Shown here in pieces: positions 1 to 7,027 of a stretch of 15,072 nt of DNA. Where the stretch lies: positions 1-15,072 of the forward strand of contig JAMCUD010000020.1 of NCBI GenBank assembly GCA_023379355.1. Reading direction: 5' to 3'. Origin of the DNA: Thermoplasmatota archaeon (GTDB lineage: Archaea > Thermoplasmatota > Thermoplasmata > Thermoplasmatales > Thermoplasmataceae). Within the stretch, counting starts at the first letter, position 1. Every line of letters begins with the position of its first letter. Under the pieces are notes generated by a model, which saw only the letters and a list, made by a program, of their open reading frames with translations, was not told where the DNA came from and did not search any database. Both the position numbers and the translations under genes were made by a program.

Positions 1-783
1 ACCTTTATCATGTTTGCCCGTCAGATTCCTTCTTATTAATTTCAGTATTCCCATTATTTTGTAGAATTCTGTATCGCTTAATGCAGATCTGCCCAGCATC
101 CTTCGAATCATGACATCGGTGTTTTTTCTCTTATACCTGGGATATGAAATGAGATCCATTATCTGGTATATATTTTTCAACAAAAGGTTGAAATTCTCAG
201 GGGTTACAGGTTCTTCTTTGATATTTTCAATATATTCTTTTTCAAGTGCCTGACGTATCATCTCATAAAGCACTATGGTGACTGCATGGGACAGGTTATA
301 CACCGGGTATTCCGGATTGGCAGGGATAAACAGGAACTGCGAACAGATTTCAAGCTCACTGTTCCTGAGTCCATCTCCCTCTCTTCCAAACACAAGGGCA
401 ATTTTTGAATTCGCCCCCAGATTATTTTTCCAGAATTCAGATGGTGTTACTGGTATCCTCCTGAATTTCTTATGGTTGATTGTAGGGGTGCTTGAAGTTC
501 CAGCCAGAACTGAAAACTCACCTGCCACAGATGCCAGAGAATCACATATCCTTGCGTTTTCAAGTATTCTCCTTCCGCCCATTGTCCTGGCAAGAGCCTC
601 GTTTCCTATCTCTGTTGGATTTACTAAAATGAGATTCGAAAGGCCTGAATTTTTCATTGATCTGGCGACAGCACCTATATTCCCCTCAATGTGAGGTTCC
701 ACAAGAATTACGGTGACTCTTTCAGCAAGGTTCTTAAAAATAAGGGAAATATTTTCCGAACTTCCCGATTCGGTTTCTGTCAT
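1..783 (-). CDS. trmJ: tRNA 2'-O-methyltransferase, TrmJ type (SPOUT), partial at left edge
   Basis: The frame is open from the ATG at 783 to base 1 (261 codons, no stop), so the 3' end lies outside the window. The protein shows the three SpoU/TrmH-type SPOUT knot motifs in order: GNIGAVAR at residues 34-41 (the family's catalytic arginine would be R41), VFGREGDGLRNSEL at 131-144, and PVYNLSHAV at 160-168, which builds the SAM-binding trefoil knot. A helical tail with basic patches follows. Archaeal and bacterial TrmJ 2'-O-methylate nucleotide 32 of the tRNA anticodon loop; that specificity is inferred from resemblance. Archaeal members run about 250-260 residues, so probably only a few residues are missing. 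The start lies 5 nt after the FKBP stop, which suggests co-transcription and coupled translation. Confidence 0.86.
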   Translation of the reverse strand, partial: MTETESGSSENISLIFKNLAERVTVILVEPHIEGNIGAVARSMKNSGLSNLILVNPTEIGNEALARTMGGRRILENARICDSLASVAGEFSVLAGTSSTPTINHKKFRRIPVTPSEFWKNNLGANSKIALVFGREGDGLRNSELEICSQFLFIPANPEYPVYNLSHAVTIVLYEMIRQALEKEYIENIKEEPVTPENFNLLLKNIYQIMDLISYPRYKRKNTDVMIRRMLGRSALSDTEFYKIMGILKLIRRNLTGKHDKG

Positions 784-788
784 GGGTA

Positions 789-1547
789 TTATTTCTGTTC
801 TTCCTTGATCTCTTCTTCCTTTTTCTCTTCATCCTGTTTAGGGCTATCTTCCACTGGGGGCTCTTGGTTCTTTTCTGGTTTGGCATAGGATTCCAATATG
901 TTTATGTCAAGATCAGGGAGATACTTCCTGACTTCACTTACGATATTGAATTTAGCCTCTATCCAGAATGGGTCAAATTTTGTCTCCTCAGGTATTTTTA
1001 TGGTAAGCGTCCCATTGTCAATTGAAAGATCGAATTTGTCAGCATCCATTGTGTAGTTTATCTCTATGATTGACCTTGCCTTTTCCAGTGGGTCTTCCAC
1101 CACACTTTTTACTGCGTATTTGTAAAAAACAGGTTTGCCTGCATACTGGTGGTTGTAGTCCACAAGTACCCTTCCAGGGGTTACAGAAATTATCCTTCCT
1201 CTTTTTTTGTTGATGGTTACCTCTTTTCCAACTACCGGATCTATTTCCAGCTTCTGCAGTTCTCTCACTGTATGAACCCTTATGTTGTTGGGGTCTCTCA
1301 ACCCATAAGCATCCTCAGGTTTTATCTCCACTTCAGTCTCCTTTCCAATCTCTGCGTTCTTGAAAGACTCGTTAATTTCCTTGAAAAGGTTTTCAGTTCC
1401 AACAATCAACACTGCATCCTTGTACTTCTTCTTTTCATCGTAAATGTTATTTTCCTGGGCAAGTTTTTCCAAATTAGTAGCAACTAATTTTTTATCTTCC
1501 CCTACGCGCATTTCGAAATCAATCTTGATAAAGTCGCCATCGTTCAT
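789..1547 (-). CDS. FKBP-type peptidyl-prolyl cis-trans isomerase, archaeal long type (SlyD-like)
   Basis: This 252-residue protein is a prolyl isomerase and folding chaperone, probably cytosolic since no signal peptide is visible. The FKBP half opens with GDFIKIDFEMRVG and continues through EIKPEDAYG (residues 74-82), the hallmark of SlyD-like enzymes. Residues about 98-128 form the inserted flap (IF) chaperone domain (PVVGKEV, RGRIISVTPGRVLVD), and the fold closes with DYNHQYAGKPVFY (130-142). Residues about 150-222 are the extra C-terminal domain of long archaeal FKBPs. The last 28 residues are a low-complexity, strongly acidic tail rich in E, K and Q, presumably disordered. The ATG at 1547 is preceded by GGTGAT with a 5-nt gap, a strong archaeal ribosome site. 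It is the first gene of a likely FKBP-trmJ transcript. Confidence 0.93.
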   Translation of the reverse strand: MNDGDFIKIDFEMRVGEDKKLVATNLEKLAQENNIYDEKKKYKDAVLIVGTENLFKEINESFKNAEIGKETEVEIKPEDAYGLRDPNNIRVHTVRELQKLEIDPVVGKEVTINKKRGRIISVTPGRVLVDYNHQYAGKPVFYKYAVKSVVEDPLEKARSIIEINYTMDADKFDLSIDNGTLTIKIPEETKFDPFWIEAKFNIVSEVRKYLPDLDINILESYAKPEKNQEPPVEDSPKQDEEKKEEEIKEEQK

Positions 1548-1552
1548 CCATT

Positions 1553-1570
1553 ATCACCTAAATTTAGGGT
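1553..1570 (-). promoter_or_regulatory. FKBP leader: ribosome site overlapping a 12-bp palindrome
   Basis: On the - strand the leader contains GGTGAT (1553-1558), a match to the archaeal 16S anti-Shine-Dalgarno sequence, 5 nt before the ATG. Abutting it is the perfect palindrome CCTAAATTTAGG (1557-1568). Given the TATA box at 1591-1600, transcription should start near 1570, so the palindrome falls at about +2 to +13. It could be an operator or a weak hairpin touching the ribosome site; the function is inferred only. Confidence 0.45.
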
Positions 1571-1590
1571 AGGTCCGAGAAGTCTAAAAA

Positions 1591-1600
1591 TGTATATAAC
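1591..1600 (-). promoter_or_regulatory. TATA box of the FKBP-trmJ transcript
   Basis: GTTATATACA on the - strand is a strong archaeal box A. A start about 26 nt downstream (near 1570) would leave a leader of about 22 nt carrying the GGTGAT ribosome site, so this is the one clearly leadered transcript in the window. Confidence 0.6.
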
Positions 1601-1666
1601 CGTATCGGACTGTTCAGGAGCACAGTTTACAGCCTTTTCCCTGTGCATTCACTATTTTTCACAAAT

Positions 1667-1674
1667 CTTTTATC
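1667..1674 (+). promoter_or_regulatory. TATA-like box of the aldehyde dehydrogenase gene
   Basis: CTTTTATC is centred about 26 nt before the ATG at 1696. No convincing Shine-Dalgarno sequence precedes that ATG. The spacing predicts transcription starting at the start codon itself, that is, a leaderless mRNA. The match to a consensus TATA box is only fair. Confidence 0.45.
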
Positions 1675-1695
1675 TCTTAGTGTGTTACAAAAGGC

Positions 1696-3168
1696 ATGAA
1701 GATGTTGATAAATGGCGAGTGGGTTTCTTCGCAATCAGGAGAAGAAATTAAAAAGATCAACCCAAGTACCGGTGAAGTATTCGGTCTATTTCCTGCGGGT
1801 ACCAAGGAAGATGTGGACAGAGCAATAGACGCTGCAGAGGACAGCTTTGACTCCTGGTCAGACATGACCTCAGTTGAAAGGGCAAAGATTCTATACAAGG
1901 CTAGAGAACTTATTGCGGCAAAGAGGGAAGAACTGGAAAGCCTACTTGTCAGCGAGAATGGAAAGATATTGAGGGAAGCCCGTGATGAGGTAAACGGAGT
2001 ACTTGATCAGATTCAGTATTATGCGGAATTTGCAAGAAAGATCACAGGTGATGTTGTGGAGGGAGATACTTCAAGAAGGAAGATTTTCCAGTACAAGGTT
2101 CCATATGGAATAGTTCTGGCACTGACTCCATGGAACTTCCCCGGTGCAATGGTGGTCAGAAAACTTGCTCCAGCCCTGCTTACAGGAAATACTGTCATAT
2201 TGAAACCTAGCAGTGACACACCATTCACAGCAGAGTGGATAGTCAGAAAATTTGTTGAGGCAGGACTCCCCAAGGGAGTTCTAAATCTAGTAACTGGAAA
2301 GGGAGGCGAGATAGGGGACTATGTTGTAGCCCACAAAAAGGTTGCGCTTATAACAATGACAGGGTCTACAGCAACCGGCCAGCGAATCATGGGTCAGGCC
2401 TCCGCGAATATGGCAAAGCTCGTGCTTGAGCTTGGAGGAAAGGCACCATTCATAGTATGGAAAGATGCTGATATAAAAAATACCCTGAAAACTCTGATAT
2501 GGGCAAAATTCCTGAACGTGGGGCAATCATGCATAGCTGCTGAGAGACTCTACATCCATGAAGAGATTTACGAATCTTTCATGAACAAATTTGTCGAAAT
2601 CACAAAAAGGTTGAAAGTAGGAGACCCTACAGTATCTGACGTGGGACCGCTTATCAATGCTGGGGCCCTGAAATCTGCAGAAAAGTTCTCTGAGGATGCC
2701 AGGACAAGCGGAATAAAAATACTGACAGGTGGAAAGAGATATGAACTCTCTGGAAAGTTCAAGGGAGGATATTTCTTTGAACCCACCATACTTGATAACG
2801 TACCTCAGAATTCTGAACTGTTCCAGGAAGAGATTTTTGGACCGATTCTCGGGGCAGCACCTGTTTCAAGCATAGAAGAGGCAATAGAAAAATCAAACGA
2901 TTCCAGATACGGACTGGCATCATACCTCTTCACAAAGGACCCAAATTTCATATTCCTGGCGGCTGAAAAGATAAGATTCGGGGAGATATATGTGAACATG
3001 CCTGGACCAGAATCGTCTCAGGGCTACCATACCGGCTTCAGGATGACAGGCCAGGCCGGCGAGGGAAGCAAATACGGAATAGAGGAGTACGTGAAATTGA
3101 AGAATATGTATGTGGATTATTCCGGTAAGGACCTGAAAATAAGCACAATAAGGGAAGACATATTCTAG
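1696..3168 (+). CDS. Aldehyde dehydrogenase, probably D-glyceraldehyde dehydrogenase (NADP+)
   Basis: This is a full-length 490-residue member of the ALDH superfamily. Visible landmarks are TPWNFPG (144-150, with the oxyanion asparagine N147), ILKPS (168-172, cofactor-binding K170), the TGSTATG turn (222-228), LELGGKAP (244-251, general base E245), GQSCIAAER (276-284, nucleophile C279) and EEIFGP (378-383, ribose-binding E379). The YGIVLALTPWNFPG, FVEAGLPKGVLN and GPESSQGYHTGFRMTGQAGEGSKYGI blocks resemble, from memory, the Thermoplasma enzyme Ta0809, which oxidises D-glyceraldehyde to glycerate in the non-phosphorylative Entner-Doudoroff pathway. Substrate and NADP+ preference are inferred; a succinate-semialdehyde-type role is the main alternative. 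It is the only + strand gene here, has its own promoter, and ends 6 nt before the end of the converging pyruvate kinase gene. Confidence 0.93.
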   Translation: MKMLINGEWVSSQSGEEIKKINPSTGEVFGLFPAGTKEDVDRAIDAAEDSFDSWSDMTSVERAKILYKARELIAAKREELESLLVSENGKILREARDEVNGVLDQIQYYAEFARKITGDVVEGDTSRRKIFQYKVPYGIVLALTPWNFPGAMVVRKLAPALLTGNTVILKPSSDTPFTAEWIVRKFVEAGLPKGVLNLVTGKGGEIGDYVVAHKKVALITMTGSTATGQRIMGQASANMAKLVLELGGKAPFIVWKDADIKNTLKTLIWAKFLNVGQSCIAAERLYIHEEIYESFMNKFVEITKRLKVGDPTVSDVGPLINAGALKSAEKFSEDARTSGIKILTGGKRYELSGKFKGGYFFEPTILDNVPQNSELFQEEIFGPILGAAPVSSIEEAIEKSNDSRYGLASYLFTKDPNFIFLAAEKIRFGEIYVNMPGPESSQGYHTGFRMTGQAGEGSKYGIEEYVKLKNMYVDYSGKDLKISTIREDIF

Positions 3169-3174
3169 GGTGTA

Positions 3175-4857
3175 TCAGGAATTAATTATTCCAGTGTACC
3201 CATCTATGAAAATTTCGTCTCCCTCGGATATTTTTTCCCTTATTTTTGTATTGTAAAGCACAGGTATTCCTGATGTTTCCAGTGCATCCATCACTTCATG
3301 GGAAGCTTTGCCTGTAAAGATTATTCCCCTGTATTTCATGAAATCTTCCCTCTCTTCACTGATGTCGTCCTTAACGATGAGTATATCGCCCTTCTTATGT
3401 TTCCCGGCAACCTTTCCCCTGAAGGACTTTCCGGAGGGATAACCTCTTCCAAGAAATTTCCCGAATGTGGAAACCATAACTTCATTGGTGCCACCGAAAA
3501 GGAAGTTCGGTGCTCCGGATGTAATAACAAGCCTTGCACCCTTTCTGATTTTTATACTCTTCTCTGCGCTTAATATGGTTTCATAAAGATCCCCGGTATG
3601 ATTTTTTACAGGGTCAATCTTCACCGGTCTGATTCCCCTGAAGAGATTCAGTTTTCTTCCAAGGTGGGGATCAGTGACCATTGTGTAGATCGGCACGCAG
3701 GGCCTAACCGCAGAGATCATCTTTGCCGTATTTCCTGATTGAGTGAATGCCACTATTCCGTCAGCCTCTATCTCAGAGGCAACAACCTTAGCTGCCCTGG
3801 AAATTGAATACGCTACCCTGTTGCCAAGGAAATCATCCGGTTCCCTGAAACCGCCCACCTTATTCTCCACATAGGTCGATATCCTGTTCAGATACTCAAC
3901 CGCCTCAGCAGGGAACTTTCCTATGGCAGTCTCTTCGGAAAGCATAAGGCAGTCCGTGTTGTCCATTATTGCATTTGTAACATCTGAAACTTCCGCCCTT
4001 GTGGGTGATGAGGAGCCGACCATGGATTCAAGCATCTGTGTTGCAACTATGGTGGGGACGCCGTACTTATGGGATTCATCAATGATCTTTTTCTGGGCCA
4101 CAACAACCTCTTCAAGCGGTAGCTCCACCCCAAGATCTCCTCTGGCTACCATTATCAGATCTGACACCCTGCTTATTGTCTTTATATTCTGGAGGCCGCT
4201 TTTGGTCTCTATCTTGGAAACTATGAGCTGATCTCCCCCGTTGCTCATAATCTGTTTCTGAAGATGTTCCACATTCTCCTTCTTCTGAACGAATGAAAGG
4301 GCAAAAAATTCTACATTCTCTCTGATTCCCTCTTTCAGGAATATCATATCCCTGTTGGTAAGCACACCAAGATCAAGGTATTTGCCGGGAACGTTTATTC
4401 TCGATCTGTCTCTCATGGTTCCGGAATCAAGTGATTTAACCGTGACCTGATCCTTACCGGACTTGATTACTTTGAACCTGAATCTCCCATCACTCATCAG
4501 GATAAGATCATTGGTGATCAGTGTATTTAGTATGGCCGGATAATTAATTGTGAAATCGTCTCCCTTAGTACCTTCCGGACCAATAATGTACTGTGATCCG
4601 GCTTTAACTTCAAAGCCTCCTCCTGGAAATTCCCCGGTTCTCAATTCCGGTCCTTTCAGATCCACAAGTACGCCTATGTAAGTACCAAGTTTTTTGTTCA
4701 CACTGTCAATCATCCCCTTTATTTTTCCTATATAACCGGGTTCAGCATGAGCAGTGTTGATCCTGACTGCAGACAGTCCACTTTTTGCCATTTTCTCCAG
4801 AACAGCCATATCCGCACTGGCCGGTCCCATGGTTGCTATAATCTTTGTATCAGGCAT
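3175..4857 (-). CDS. pyk: Pyruvate kinase with C-terminal PEP-utiliser-like swivelling domain
   Basis: The enzyme transfers phosphate from phosphoenolpyruvate to ADP, the last step of glycolysis and the Entner-Doudoroff routes. The catalytic barrel shows TKIIATMGPAS (4-14), VRIN (31-34, R32), the B domain after LVDLKGPELRTG (64-75), IVSKIE (212-217, catalytic K215 and metal-binding E217), VARGDLGVE (237-245, D241), ATQM (272-275) and PTRAEVSDVTNAI (285-297). The C domain runs from about 345 to 465. At 560 residues it is roughly 85-100 longer than usual. The excess (about 480-560) has KGDILIV, TGKASHEVMDA with H520, and EGDEIFIDGYTGII, resembling the phosphohistidine swivelling domain found at the C terminus of Bacillus-type pyruvate kinases. 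Motif changes include SEET for the usual SGET. It has its own TATA box and likely a leaderless mRNA. Confidence 0.95.
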   Translation of the reverse strand: MPDTKIIATMGPASADMAVLEKMAKSGLSAVRINTAHAEPGYIGKIKGMIDSVNKKLGTYIGVLVDLKGPELRTGEFPGGGFEVKAGSQYIIGPEGTKGDDFTINYPAILNTLITNDLILMSDGRFRFKVIKSGKDQVTVKSLDSGTMRDRSRINVPGKYLDLGVLTNRDMIFLKEGIRENVEFFALSFVQKKENVEHLQKQIMSNGGDQLIVSKIETKSGLQNIKTISRVSDLIMVARGDLGVELPLEEVVVAQKKIIDESHKYGVPTIVATQMLESMVGSSSPTRAEVSDVTNAIMDNTDCLMLSEETAIGKFPAEAVEYLNRISTYVENKVGGFREPDDFLGNRVAYSISRAAKVVASEIEADGIVAFTQSGNTAKMISAVRPCVPIYTMVTDPHLGRKLNLFRGIRPVKIDPVKNHTGDLYETILSAEKSIKIRKGARLVITSGAPNFLFGGTNEVMVSTFGKFLGRGYPSGKSFRGKVAGKHKKGDILIVKDDISEEREDFMKYRGIIFTGKASHEVMDALETSGIPVLYNTKIREKISEGDEIFIDGYTGIINS

Positions 4858-4877
4858 GAACAGTTATATCCACATAG

Positions 4878-4887
4878 CTATAAATCT
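4878..4887 (-). promoter_or_regulatory. TATA box of pyruvate kinase, leaderless
   Basis: GATTTATAGC on the - strand is centred about 26 nt before the pyk ATG at 4857, and no Shine-Dalgarno sequence precedes that ATG. The pattern predicts leaderless transcription separate from the trp operon, although read-through from the DAHP synthase gene 49 nt upstream is also possible because no T-rich terminator is seen between them. Confidence 0.55.
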
Positions 4888-4906
4888 GTATTATTTATGC
4901 TGGCAT

Positions 4907-5713
4907 TTATTCCATCCTCTTTTGGACCTCAAGGGACGTCTGTGCCCGCATAAAGGAGAACATGGACTTCGATGCTCTGTAAAGTTGCTCAAACTGCTGA
5001 AAATCCAGCTGCTGTTCTCTGTCACTCAGGGCATTTTCAGGTGACGGGTGTACCTCAACCATAAGTCCGTCTGCACCGGATCCGATACCTGCAAGTGCAA
5101 GCGGCTGCACGAAGCGCCTCTTTCCTGCGGGATGGCTTGGATCAATAAGGACAGGGTAATCTACCATTTCCTTGATAACAGGAACGGCTGAAACGTCCAG
5201 GGTGAACCTGGTGGAGGTTTCAAAGGTCCTGATACCCCTTTCAACCATTATGATGTTTCTATTTCCTTCCCTTGATATATAACGGGACGAATTTACGAAT
5301 TCATCAACCGTGTTCCCAAACCCCCGTTTGAGCAGCACAGGCTTATCCTGTTTTCCAAGTTTTCTAAGAAGAGGGAAATTCTGTGAATTCCTGGACCCGA
5401 CCTGCAGAATGTCTGAATATTTGGAAACAATTCCGACGTCATCAGTATCCATCACCTCAGTCACAACTGCCATTCCCGTCTGTTCCGCTGCTGAGGCAAG
5501 CATTTTCAGACCAGCTTCACCCAGACCCTGGAAGTTATCCGGTGACGTTCTTGGCTTGTAGGCACCACCCCTAAGTATCTTCACACCCATGGCACTGAGG
5601 AATCTTGCAGTCTGGACAATCTGTTCTTCAGTTTCGACTGCACAGGGCCCAGCTATGAATATCATTTCATCTCCAGAGAGTTTCAGGCCATTGCATAGGT
5701 CTATCTCAAACAT
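4907..5713 (-). CDS. aroF: 3-deoxy-D-arabino-heptulosonate 7-phosphate synthase, type I-beta, no regulatory domain
   Basis: The enzyme condenses phosphoenolpyruvate with erythrose 4-phosphate, the first shikimate step. Diagnostic I-beta motifs are IAGPCAVE (metal ligand C24), RGGAYKPRTSP (48-58), FQGLGEAGL, QVGSRNSQNFPLLRKLGK, LLKRG, ERGIRTFETSTRFTLDVSAVPVIK, LIDPSHPAG (metal ligand His) and GLMVEVHPSPENALSD (metal ligands Glu and Asp). At 268 residues there is only the barrel: no N-terminal ferredoxin-like or ACT domain and no chorismate mutase fusion, so I infer no allosteric control by amino acids. The chosen ATG (5713) lies 10 nt after a GGAG (5724-5727) and overlaps the trpC stop as ATGTTTGA. 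An in-frame ATG at 5722, with that GGAG only 1 nt away, would add three residues. It is the last gene of the trp operon. KDO8P synthase is the alternative but fits the motifs less well. Confidence 0.94.
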   Translation of the reverse strand: MFEIDLCNGLKLSGDEMIFIAGPCAVETEEQIVQTARFLSAMGVKILRGGAYKPRTSPDNFQGLGEAGLKMLASAAEQTGMAVVTEVMDTDDVGIVSKYSDILQVGSRNSQNFPLLRKLGKQDKPVLLKRGFGNTVDEFVNSSRYISREGNRNIIMVERGIRTFETSTRFTLDVSAVPVIKEMVDYPVLIDPSHPAGKRRFVQPLALAGIGSGADGLMVEVHPSPENALSDREQQLDFQQFEQLYRASKSMFSFMRAQTSLEVQKRME

Positions 5714-6464
5714 AGGCTTCATACTCCATCTGCGCAATTTTATCCGGTATGTCTTCACCTGAAAGTATTGAAGATCCAACCAGGGCACCATTGAATCCTC
5801 TCAAAATTCCAGATCCAATATTTGCCTCATTTATACCGCTTTCAAGTATTCTGACCTTTTCTGTCATCTTCAATATTTCTTCCATTCCTTCCTGTTGGGG
5901 TTCCATCTGCAGTGTCCTCAAATTTCTCCGGTTGTAACCTATTATTGCTCCGTTGAAGGGGTAAAGGTCAACTGCAGATTTAACATCATGGAATTCTATG
6001 AGAACCTCCATCCCCAGATCACGGGCATGATCGTAAAGTTCAGTCATCTTTCTGTACTCAAGAAAATCGCTTATGAGAAGAATGCAATCTCCACCTGAAT
6101 TGAAAGAGCTGTCCACCATCTCTATTGTTGAGATGAAATCCTTCACAAGAATTGGCAAATTAAAATCCTGTGCATTCTCTATATCGGCATAACTTCCCGA
6201 GAAATACTCCGGTTCAGTAAGAATACTGATGCCAGCCAGACCAGCAGTATTTAATCGGGAAAAATACTCCTTAAGTCCCAGACCTTCAGGTGCCTTGAAA
6301 CCTGAGGGGGAAGATCTTTTAAACTCAGCAATCAGCCCCAGCATCTTTCTGGAATTCAATTTCCTTATTCTATCAGACATACTGATTACAGGCCTCTTCC
6401 TTCTATAATCCTTTACGGGGATGCGCCTGCTGTTTTTCCTGTATATTTCATCAACAACTCCCAT
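5706..6464 (-). CDS. trpC: Indole-3-glycerol phosphate synthase
   Basis: This enzyme decarboxylates and closes the ring of CdRP to give indole-3-glycerol phosphate. The (beta/alpha)8 motifs appear in order: IAEFKRSSPSG (45-55, E47 and K49), LTEPEYFSGSYADI (82-95), PILVKDFI (104-111, K108), EVLIEFHD (153-160, E157), IIGYNRRNLRTL (174-185, N178), ILESGI (206-211, E208 and S209) and GALVGSSIL (226-234). The usual catalytic lysines, glutamates and asparagine are all present. The INNRNL block is altered to YNRRNL but keeps the key Asn. At 252 residues the length is normal for an archaeal enzyme. The ATG is 2 nt after the trpG stop, with GGAG inside the end of trpG about 8 nt upstream. The stop overlaps the start of DAHP synthase, indicating translational coupling. 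Confidence 0.95.
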   Translation of the reverse strand: MGVVDEIYRKNSRRIPVKDYRRKRPVISMSDRIRKLNSRKMLGLIAEFKRSSPSGFKAPEGLGLKEYFSRLNTAGLAGISILTEPEYFSGSYADIENAQDFNLPILVKDFISTIEMVDSSFNSGGDCILLISDFLEYRKMTELYDHARDLGMEVLIEFHDVKSAVDLYPFNGAIIGYNRRNLRTLQMEPQQEGMEEILKMTEKVRILESGINEANIGSGILRGFNGALVGSSILSGEDIPDKIAQMEYEAYV

Positions 6465-6466
6465 CT

Positions 6467-7027
6467 TTACATCTCCAGAAAATTTCTTAGAATCTCGTGG
6501 CCAAACTCTGAGTAGTAGCTTTCTGGATGGAACTGAAGCCCTGTGATGTTTCCGCCCACAGAATGGAACGCCATAACACTTCCATCAGTCTCGGAAACTG
6601 CGTCAACAACAATGTTTTCAGAAGGTTCCACAACCAGGGAATGATACCTTGTGACATTTATCCGATTGGGCAGGTCTCTGAAAACACCGTATCCGTCATT
6701 GCTTATTGTGTCAACCTCACCATGGTAAATCTTCCTGGAGACCTTTATTTTCGAACCCAGCAGCATTGCAAGTATCTGGTGACCGAAACAGATTCCAAGC
6801 ACTTTTTTATTTCCCAGCTTTCCGAAAAATTCCGCTATCTGCCCTCTATCTTGAGGGTTCATTGGGTTTCCTGGTCCGGGAGATATGACAACTGCATGGT
6901 ATTCTTCATGGTCTATACTGGATAACATGTCATTTGGAACAACATGGACTTCCACCCCTTCCTGCCTCATATAATCCACAAGGTTATTCACAAAGGAATC
7001 GTAATTATCAATCATTAAAACTTTCAA
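6467..7027 (-). CDS. trpG: Anthranilate synthase glutamine amidotransferase component
   Basis: This class I amidotransferase hydrolyses glutamine and passes ammonia to TrpE. The 186-residue protein starts MKVLMIDNYDSF, the classic TrpG N terminus. It has ISPGPGNP (48-55, oxyanion loop), LGICFGHQ (77-84, nucleophile C80) and LQFHPES (164-170, H167 and E169), so the triad is complete. The start is a TTG at 7027. It is supported by GAGGTGG (7034-7040) exactly 6 nt upstream and by the conserved MKVL strand. The nearest ATG (7015) would delete part of the first beta strand and sits too far from the ribosome site. The start overlaps the end of trpE by 20 nt. A longer open frame upstream lies entirely inside trpE and is not needed. 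Confidence 0.94.
   Translation of the reverse strand: MKVLMIDNYDSFVNNLVDYMRQEGVEVHVVPNDMLSSIDHEEYHAVVISPGPGNPMNPQDRGQIAEFFGKLGNKKVLGICFGHQILAMLLGSKIKVSRKIYHGEVDTISNDGYGVFRDLPNRINVTRYHSLVVEPSENIVVDAVSETDGSVMAFHSVGGNITGLQFHPESYYSEFGHEILRNFLEM

Noticed and set aside
275..694. Open frame of 139 codons on the + strand opposite the TrmJ-type gene
   Set aside because: The opposite strand carries all three SPOUT motifs; this frame is a shadow.
1620..1646. GCACAG...CTGTGC inverted repeat upstream of the aldehyde dehydrogenase promoter
   Set aside because: Six-base arms with a 15-nt spacer are expected by chance in this length of sequence; no second copy supports a binding site.
3169..3174. Possible shared terminator between the converging aldehyde dehydrogenase and pyruvate kinase genes
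   Set aside because: Only 6 nt separate the stops and neither side shows a T-run or hairpin; termination probably occurs inside the opposite gene.
5714..5791. Upstream extension of the DAHP synthase frame (up to 26 residues)
   Set aside because: It would overlap trpC by 86 nt, has no ribosome site and adds residues unlike the family; the GGAG at 5724-5727 favours a start at 5713 or 5722.
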